NCBI GenBank assembly: GCA_903922325.1
Contig: CAIXTG010000095.1
Span: forward strand, 1 to 11,417
Length of the DNA stretch: 11,417 bases
Direction of reading: 5' to 3'
DNA from: an uncultured Actinomycetes bacterium
Lineage (GTDB): Bacteria; Actinomycetota; Actinomycetes; Nanopelagicales; Nanopelagicaceae
Shown here: piece after piece, positions 6,655 through 11,417 of the stretch
How the letters are laid out: the number at the start of each line of letters is the position of its first letter
Position numbering within the stretch: the first letter of the stretch is position 1
The notes under the pieces: generated by a model
Told to the model about the DNA's origin: nothing
What the model saw: only the letters and a program-made list of their open reading frames with translations
Databases searched by the model: none
Program-made: the position numbers and the translations under genes

Positions 6655-7621
6655 GGTCTTTTTAGGTATTGATGGTGGTGGAACCAAAACACATGCCGTA
6701 TTAGTTGATCTAGCAGGAAACATAGTTGCTTCAGCTGCAAATGGTGGGGCAAACTGGGAGCGCACCGGAATTAAAGCAACTCAAGCTAGTTTGGTAGAAA
6801 TTGTCGATCGCGTTCTAAGTTTGGCGGGTTTAACAGCTGCAGACATAGTTGCATCAACTTTTGCATTAGCCGGTATTGATTGGGAATCAGATAAAGAACT
6901 ATTTAGCCCAACCACTGTTGAGCTCGGCTTAAAAACAGATACCTCTTTTATTAATGATTCAATCGCAGCACTCTTTGCTGGTAACCCTTCTGGCATCGGA
7001 TGTGTTTCAATCGCTGGAACTGGCGGCAAAACATCTGGACGCAGTGCAACGCAAACTTTTCAGACAATGGGTATGGACTTAGGTGAAGGTGGCGGGGCCG
7101 GGCAACTAGTTTCTTTGGCTCTAGATTACGTTGCACGCATTCATCACGGTTTAGAAAACCAGAGCAAATTAACTAAATTAGTCTTACAAGAAACCGGCTT
7201 TACAGACGAAACGTTATTCTTTAAAGCAGTTGCTCGCGATAGCCTGCGGCTCTCTGAAGATTTAGCGCCAAGAATATTTGATTTAGCCAGCGAAGGTGAT
7301 GCCGGCTCAATATCTATTGTGGCCACAGTGGCCAACCAACATGCCGACGATGTTAGCGCCATGATAGAAAAGGTTGGTTTATCCGGTAGCCAAGTTCAGG
7401 TAATTCGAGCAGGTGGCCTACATACGGCTGGGTGTGTGAACTTCGATGAAACCTTTGAAAAAGCCCTTAAATCTAAGCATCCTGGCGCTATTACCCAGAT
7501 TCTTGATATCTCCCCTGTCTATGGCGCAGTCGTTCATGCGGCCCACCAGCACTTTGGCCAAGCGCCTACTGATTTTCTAAAGAACCTATTTGAACAAGCA
7601 AGAACTAAAGGTGATCTATGA
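6647..7621 (+). CDS. BadF/BadG-family N-acetylglucosamine (amino-sugar) kinase
   Basis: A 324-residue protein of the BadF/BadG/BcrA ATPase superfamily, the group that includes mammalian-type GlcNAc kinase and the clostridial GlcNAc/MurNAc kinase MurK. The ATP phosphate-1 loop LGIDGGGTKTHAVLVD is at residues 6-21, the NDS segment (FINDSIAALFAG) matches the position of the catalytic Asp, and IAGTGGKTSG is the phosphate-2 loop, with Gly where IAGTGS is usual. DLGEGGGAGQLV is the conserved sugar/adenosine region. The role is phosphorylation of GlcNAc or a GlcNAc-containing glycoside at O6 in the cytoplasm, feeding the GH4 enzyme or amino-sugar catabolism. The ATG at 6647 overlaps the GH4 stop by 8 bases; a TTG 12 bases upstream is a less likely start. 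Its end overlaps the GH84 start by ATGA. Which sugar it accepts cannot be told from sequence. Confidence 0.85.
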   Translation: MSKVFLGIDGGGTKTHAVLVDLAGNIVASAANGGANWERTGIKATQASLVEIVDRVLSLAGLTAADIVASTFALAGIDWESDKELFSPTTVELGLKTDTSFINDSIAALFAGNPSGIGCVSIAGTGGKTSGRSATQTFQTMGMDLGEGGGAGQLVSLALDYVARIHHGLENQSKLTKLVLQETGFTDETLFFKAVARDSLRLSEDLAPRIFDLASEGDAGSISIVATVANQHADDVSAMIEKVGLSGSQVQVIRAGGLHTAGCVNFDETFEKALKSKHPGAITQILDISPVYGAVVHAAHQHFGQAPTDFLKNLFEQARTKGDL

Positions 7622-9258
7622 GCATTTCCTTAACGAATGCATCGAAACTGCAGAATGAAATAGCTAACGCTTTTGCAGATCGTCATAACGCGGCAGTCGG
7701 AAAATTTGATATTTCAATAACCCTAAAAGCTCAACGCTGCGAAAAAGTTGAAGGTTTTGCTATTTCAGCTAAGCGAACCGGTAATAAGATCGAGGCAACC
7801 ATAGGTTTAACACTAGAACATGCACTGCGTTATGCATTAAATGCTCTACGCAATTGGCTAGAAACTGAAAATAGTGAACTCGAACTTATTGATGGCCCAG
7901 ATTTTGCTGTTCGTGGCGTAGTTGAAGGTTTCTACGGCAAACCATGGACTCATGCTCAGAAGTTAAAAGGCATTGAGTATTTCGCTGATTACAACATGAA
8001 TACTTATTTTTTAGCACCGAAAGATGATCCATTGCAACGTTTTAATTGGCGATCACCTTTCACCGCTGAATATTTGAACGAGACTGCAGAGCTAATTAGT
8101 CACGGCAAGTTACACGGTATCGATTTTGTGCTTTGCGTATCCCCCGGTCTTTCAGTTGAGTATTCAAATGATGCCGATGTCGATGCAGTTGTTAATCGGT
8201 TTAAACAGTTAACAGATCTAGGTGCAAGTCATTTTGGCATGCTCTGGGATGACATCGCCTGGGAGATGCAGCACGATTCAGATAACGCAAAATATGTTTC
8301 AACTGCTCAGGCACATGCTGATTTCACTAATCGTGTTTGGGACAAGTTAGTTGCATACAACGAGCTAGCTAAACTTACGGTTTGCCCAATGCATTATGCC
8401 GGCCGAGGCAATGAGCCATATCTGATCGATCTTGGTCGCGAACTTAAGTCACGAATTAACTTAATGTGGACAGGACGGCAGATTTGTTCAGAATATTTAG
8501 ATATTTCCGATGCGGTGGTTTTCGAGCGCAGCGCTCTACGGCCAGCGCTTTATTGGGATAATTTCCCGGTAAATGATGGTGGAATGCAGGTAAATCTCTA
8601 TATTGGGCCGATCCGTGGGCGCGAAAAAGGGCTTCATAAGTATTCAGCTGGGCTGCTTTCAAATCCAATGCTGCAATTCGAAGCATCGCTGATACCGATT
8701 TCTACAATCGGGGATTACCTCTGGAATTCGCAAGATTACGATCCTGAAATTTCTTGGGAAGCCGCCTTGATAAAGGTTATTCCTAATGAAGTCGACCGAG
8801 TCGCACTCCGCAAATTCTTCCGAACCTCTCTTGGTTCAAATGTGGGCGGCGACCCAGCACCTGATCTTCGTCAAGTATTTCGCGCAGGTGTAACTGCATG
8901 GCGTAGCGGTGATATGGAAAAGGCTGCTGAAATATTTGAGGGTGCGGGCAAAGATATAGAAAGTAATTTTCAATACCTATCCAGTGGTAAATCAACTGTC
9001 CCTGCGTTGATTTCAGAGATAACTCCATGGCTAGCAAAGTATCGAGTCGGTGGCCAGGCCCTTGTTGGGTTAGCTGAAGTGCTGCGCACCTGTTCTTACG
9101 ACAAAGCTAGAATGATAATCACTGGTCCATCTGATGCGCCGGCAAAACTCGAAGAACTTATTGAAAGCGTTGAAAGTGTGCGTAAGCGTTTATTCGGTGA
9201 CCAAATTGTTGGCCCACTTAACGAGCTGGCAGCTGAACTACAAACCTACAGTTCTTAA
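7618..9258 (+). CDS. GH84 beta-N-acetylglucosaminidase (O-GlcNAcase-like), cytoplasmic
   Basis: A 546-residue GH84 protein that would remove terminal beta-GlcNAc by substrate-assisted catalysis. An N-terminal GH20b-like alpha/beta domain (about 1-95) leads into the catalytic barrel starting RGVVEGFYGKPWT (99-111). KDDP (135-138) and SPGLS follow, then the catalytic pair D211-D212 in LWDDI, MHYAG, WTG (284-286) and YWDNFPVNDGG (312-322), all hallmarks of the O-GlcNAcase active site. The region from about 395 is mostly helical, like the C-terminal domains of bacterial members. There is no signal peptide, so it acts inside the cell on imported or endogenous GlcNAc conjugates, whereas many bacterial GH84 enzymes are secreted. 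It is coupled to the kinase gene by ATGA, so released GlcNAc can be phosphorylated at once. Its 3' end overlaps the convergent SGNH gene by 21 bases, with no room for a terminator. Confidence 0.9.
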   Translation: MSISLTNASKLQNEIANAFADRHNAAVGKFDISITLKAQRCEKVEGFAISAKRTGNKIEATIGLTLEHALRYALNALRNWLETENSELELIDGPDFAVRGVVEGFYGKPWTHAQKLKGIEYFADYNMNTYFLAPKDDPLQRFNWRSPFTAEYLNETAELISHGKLHGIDFVLCVSPGLSVEYSNDADVDAVVNRFKQLTDLGASHFGMLWDDIAWEMQHDSDNAKYVSTAQAHADFTNRVWDKLVAYNELAKLTVCPMHYAGRGNEPYLIDLGRELKSRINLMWTGRQICSEYLDISDAVVFERSALRPALYWDNFPVNDGGMQVNLYIGPIRGREKGLHKYSAGLLSNPMLQFEASLIPISTIGDYLWNSQDYDPEISWEAALIKVIPNEVDRVALRKFFRTSLGSNVGGDPAPDLRQVFRAGVTAWRSGDMEKAAEIFEGAGKDIESNFQYLSSGKSTVPALISEITPWLAKYRVGGQALVGLAEVLRTCSYDKARMIITGPSDAPAKLEELIESVESVRKRLFGDQIVGPLNELAAELQTYSS

Positions 9259-9825
9259 CCAAAGGTCAGCCATAATCTGATGGCCAAGTTTTGATGGATG
9301 AATTCCATCGTCAGCTAATTCGGCCATAGCCATCTCATTTGAAATTGCCTTAAAGTGTTGATCAAATGGAACTAACTTTGCACCGAAATCCGCAGCCATC
9401 TTATGAACAACTGCAATCTTTGGGTCTAAATCTTCGCGCCAAGTATTCATTTCATCGCGCACTTCAAGTAAAAAAGGTTCGCAGAGAACTAATTGCGGGT
9501 TACCTTGAGCTTTTGTTGCCGTTAACACTCGGCGATAGCGCTCTTCAAAATCTTCGGCTGAAGTTGGGTCGTTGTCGTCATAGCGACGCCAAGTGTCATT
9601 AATGCCAATTGCCACAGAAACCAGTGTTGGCTGATGGGCCAAAACATCGGTATTCCAGCGGTTTTCTAGGTCTATTAAGCGGTGCCCGCTTGTGCCTACG
9701 TTAATGATTTCGCCAGTTAGCCGACCACTATTTGCGATGTTAAAGACGTAGCCATCACCAAATGGGGGTTCGACTAAACGGCCACAATCGGTGACGCTAT
9801 CGCCAATAAATACAGTTTTAGACAT
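9238..9825 (-). CDS. SGNH/GDSL hydrolase, Axe2-like acetylesterase
   Basis: A 195-residue cytoplasmic SGNH hydrolase. Block I GDSVTDCGR gives nucleophile S10; block II NVGTSG (42-47) and block III GIND (74-77) provide the oxyanion Gly and Asn; block V DGIHPS supplies D173 and H176. The wording around the blocks (IGDSxTDCGR, GIND-WRRYD) recalls Geobacillus Axe2, an intracellular acetylxylan esterase, so removal of acetyl groups from imported oligosaccharides is the likely reaction, though lipolytic or other ester substrates cannot be excluded. The ATG at 9825 (MSKTVF) is preferred to the one at 9831 (MAMSK) because a TAAGAT -10 box lies exactly six bases before it, giving a leaderless message. 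It is convergent with the GH84 gene, overlapping it by 21 bases, and divergent from hutG. Confidence 0.85.
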   Translation of the reverse strand: MSKTVFIGDSVTDCGRLVEPPFGDGYVFNIANSGRLTGEIINVGTSGHRLIDLENRWNTDVLAHQPTLVSVAIGINDTWRRYDDNDPTSAEDFEERYRRVLTATKAQGNPQLVLCEPFLLEVRDEMNTWREDLDPKIAVVHKMAADFGAKLVPFDQHFKAISNEMAMAELADDGIHPSKLGHQIMADLWLRTVGL

Positions 9826-9831
9826 AGCCAT

Positions 9832-9837
9832 ATCTTA
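9832..9837 (-). promoter_or_regulatory. -10 box TAAGAT for a leaderless SGNH hydrolase transcript
   Basis: On the minus strand TAAGAT occupies 9837-9832. Six bases follow and then the A of ATG at 9825, which is the -12 to -7 spacing of a transcript that starts on the start codon itself. No Shine-Dalgarno is present, in agreement. Confidence 0.5.
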
Positions 9838-9854
9838 ACTAAGAAACAGGTGCG

Positions 9855-9860
9855 TAAGAT
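9855..9860 (+). promoter_or_regulatory. -10 box TAAGAT for a leaderless hutG transcript
   Basis: TAAGAT at 9855-9860 lies seven bases before the ATG at 9868, and there is no Shine-Dalgarno in front of that ATG. The in-frame GTG at 9850 would put the box inside the gene. The hexamer is identical to that of the divergent SGNH gene, and the boxes are 17 bases apart. Confidence 0.45.
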
Positions 9861-9867
9861 AGTACTT

Positions 9868-10767
9868 ATGTCCGTGGCTAATCTTTCGAATGATCCAAAC
9901 TGGCCACGCGCTAATTCGTTATTAAAATCAGCAAAGACAGAATTAGCAATAATCGGTGTTCCGGCTTCTGCAACTGCGCTCTCACCGACTTCGGCACATT
10001 TAACTCCGGCTGCAATTCGCGCAGCACTAGCAAAATACTCAACTTTTGCAGGATCAACTTCAACTGAGCTACAAACATCTGGAATTACTGATCTTGGCGA
10101 TGTTGCCTCACCTGACCATGCTGAAGGTGAAGCCAGAGTTGCCCAAGCAGTGCGCGGTTTATTGGAAACACATAAAATATTGATCGCACTAGGTGGCGAT
10201 AATTCAATTACTTACTCTGTAGCCGCTGGTCTATTTCCGGACTTAAGCAAAATTGGTTTGATTACCTTTGATGCTCACCATGATTTACGTGATGGTATTT
10301 CAAATGGTTCGCCAATCTGGCGGCTAATCCAAGCTGGACTACCTGGTGAAAATATTGTGCAAATTGGTTTAAGCGACTTTGCTAATAGTGGGCCATATGC
10401 AAAGCGCGCTAAAGAAGCTGGCATCACAACTATTCATCGTGCTGAATTACGAGATCGCAAGATCAGTGAAGTAATTGCACAAGCACTCGAAATCGCAGGT
10501 GCTGGTGGTCGAGAGATTTATGTTGATATTGATGTCGACGTGTGTGATCGCAGCGTTGCTCCCGCTTGTCCGGCATCGGTGCCAGGTGGCATAAGTGCCG
10601 ATGAACTGCGCCAAACCGCTAACTTGGTGGCACAAGATTCACGGGTGCGCGCAATTGATATCACTGAGATTGATGTCGCAAGCGATGCTGCCGATGGCCG
10701 CACTGTGCGATTGGCAGCACTTCTCGTTCTAGAAATTGCAGCTGGTTTAGCTGCCAGCTCCCGTTAA
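9868..10767 (+). CDS. hutG: Formimidoylglutamase (arginase/agmatinase fold), histidine degradation
   Basis: A 299-residue arginase-superfamily metalloenzyme predicted to convert N-formimidoyl-L-glutamate to glutamate plus formamide, the last step of one histidine-utilisation route. Metal motifs: GGDNSIT (D111, N112), DAHHD (135-139) and DIDVDVCDRSVAP, where D222 and D224 match the paired Asp ligands. Asn at 112 replaces the His of arginases; from memory this substitution is seen in the trypanosomal formiminoglutamase, which supports this identity over arginase or agmatinase, as does CDRSVAPACPAS in place of the arginase DP motif. The neighbouring hutH fragment supports histidine catabolism. 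ATG 9868 is chosen on the leaderless promoter; GTG 9850 would add six residues. The stop overlaps the hutH stop by three to four bases in convergent orientation. Agmatinase-like activity is the main alternative. Confidence 0.82.
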   Translation: MSVANLSNDPNWPRANSLLKSAKTELAIIGVPASATALSPTSAHLTPAAIRAALAKYSTFAGSTSTELQTSGITDLGDVASPDHAEGEARVAQAVRGLLETHKILIALGGDNSITYSVAAGLFPDLSKIGLITFDAHHDLRDGISNGSPIWRLIQAGLPGENIVQIGLSDFANSGPYAKRAKEAGITTIHRAELRDRKISEVIAQALEIAGAGGREIYVDIDVDVCDRSVAPACPASVPGGISADELRQTANLVAQDSRVRAIDITEIDVASDAADGRTVRLAALLVLEIAAGLAASSR

Positions 10768-11417
10768 ATAAGGTCGGAAACCACTTCGCGCGCAGCTTTA
10801 ACAACCGCGCCAGATGCAACAAGTGCGCTGGCGGCTTGAAGTTCCGGCGATAGAAAGCGATCTGGGCCAACCCCGTCAACCACTTTACGTAGTTCAGTTA
10901 TTACGCGCCCAGTTGCCGCAGCTGGTTGCAGGCCAGTGCGCATCTCAATTGCGCGGGCCGCTGTAACTAACTCAATTGCCAAAATGTGATTTAGATTCTC
11001 AACCACTTTACGTAATTTGCGAGCAGCTGACCAACCCATTGATACGTGATCTTCTTGCATTCCGGAACTTGGAATTGAATCAACACTTGCTGGAGTTGCG
11101 AGACGTTTGTTCTCGCTAACTAAACCAGCTTGGGTGTATTGCGCAATCATTAAACCTGAATCAACACCTGGGTCATTAGCCAAGAATGGCGGTAAACCCG
11201 CTGAACGATTTTGATCAAGTGCGCGATCAGTACGACGTTCAGCTATCGAACCTAGATCAGCAGCTGCAATTGCCAGAAAATCTAAAACATAACCAACTGG
11301 TGCACCATGGAAATTTCCATTTGATTCGACTCGACCATCAGGCAAAACAACTGGGTTATCAATTGCACTTGCTAGTTCGCGAGTAGCAATAGTTGCGGCG
11401 TGGGCAATGGTGTCGCG
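10764..11417 (-). CDS. hutH: Histidine ammonia-lyase, C-terminal 217 residues (N-terminus beyond window)
   Basis: The minus-strand frame is open from the right edge to the TAA at 10764-10766, giving the last 217 residues of a protein usually about 500 long. It deaminates histidine to urocanate in the cytoplasm, first step of the hut pathway. Visible family motifs in order: SAIDNPVV, SNGNFHGAPVG, ERRTDRALDQ, LPPFL, GLMIAQYTQAGLVSENK, PASVDSIPSSGMQEDHVSMG. These are the core and substrate-site segments of HutH; the Ala-Ser-Gly that forms the MIO cofactor lies outside the window, so activity cannot be judged. It faces hutG tail to tail with a tiny overlap, an unusual layout for two enzymes of one pathway that are commonly co-transcribed. 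Phenylalanine/tyrosine ammonia-lyase is a less likely alternative given the hutG neighbour. Confidence 0.93.
   Translation of the reverse strand, partial: RDTIAHAATIATRELASAIDNPVVLPDGRVESNGNFHGAPVGYVLDFLAIAAADLGSIAERRTDRALDQNRSAGLPPFLANDPGVDSGLMIAQYTQAGLVSENKRLATPASVDSIPSSGMQEDHVSMGWSAARKLRKVVENLNHILAIELVTAARAIEMRTGLQPAAATGRVITELRKVVDGVGPDRFLSPELQAASALVASGAVVKAAREVVSDLI

Noticed and set aside
6336..6752. Open frame of 138 codons on the minus strand across the GH4/kinase junction
   Set aside because: Shadow of the GH4 C-terminus and kinase ATP loop, with no ribosome site or family motif.

Overview
The window looks like a piece of a streamlined, moderately low-GC actinobacterial chromosome. 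By eye the GC content is in the mid-40s percent with A/T-rich third codon positions. Genes are packed with 1-21 base overlaps and almost no intergenic DNA, and several promoters have a TANNNT -10 box placed so that transcripts would be leaderless. Protein types (ROK regulator, CUT1-type ABC sugar importer without its ATPase, arginase-fold HutG) fit Actinobacteria. Freshwater acI/Nanopelagicales-type organisms are my best guess, but this is inference from style and not from a marker gene.

Left edge (1-729, minus strand): an exported or membrane-anchored PD40/TolB-like beta-propeller protein, cut by the window edge. It is divergent from the main operon across a 168-base control region. That region holds a perfect tandem 12-mer (748-771), a plausible sigma-70 promoter (TTGACC/TAAGGT) and two exact 15-base direct repeats 22 bases apart (815-829, 837-851). 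The repeats overlap the -10 box and early transcript and look like an operator for the ROK regulator encoded in the operon.

Centre (898-9258, plus strand): a seven-gene operon with start/stop overlaps or gaps under 10 bases throughout. In order it encodes a secreted solute-binding protein, two ABC permeases, a ROK repressor, a GH4 NAD/metal-dependent glycosidase of the 6-phospho-beta-glucosidase type (CNVP motif), a BadF/NAGK-family amino-sugar kinase, and a cytoplasmic GH84 beta-N-acetylglucosaminidase. The likely logic is import of a beta-linked GlcNAc-containing glycoside. Inside the cell, GH84 would release GlcNAc and the kinase would phosphorylate GlcNAc or the intact glycoside. GH4 would cleave the phosphorylated glycoside, replacing the phosphorylation a PTS would normally provide. 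No nagA, nagB or transporter ATPase is present here. A GC-rich 12-bp perfect hairpin sits at the binding-protein/permease junction.

Right (9238-11417): a minus-strand SGNH acetylesterase-like hydrolase convergent with GH84 (21-base overlap), then a divergent formimidoylglutamase (hutG) on the plus strand. Both appear to be transcribed leaderless from back-to-back TAAGAT boxes. Finally comes the C-terminal part of histidine ammonia-lyase (hutH) on the minus strand, convergent with hutG with a 4-base overlap. No stretch over 300 bases lacks a gene. No tRNA, rRNA, CRISPR or insertion sequence was recognised.
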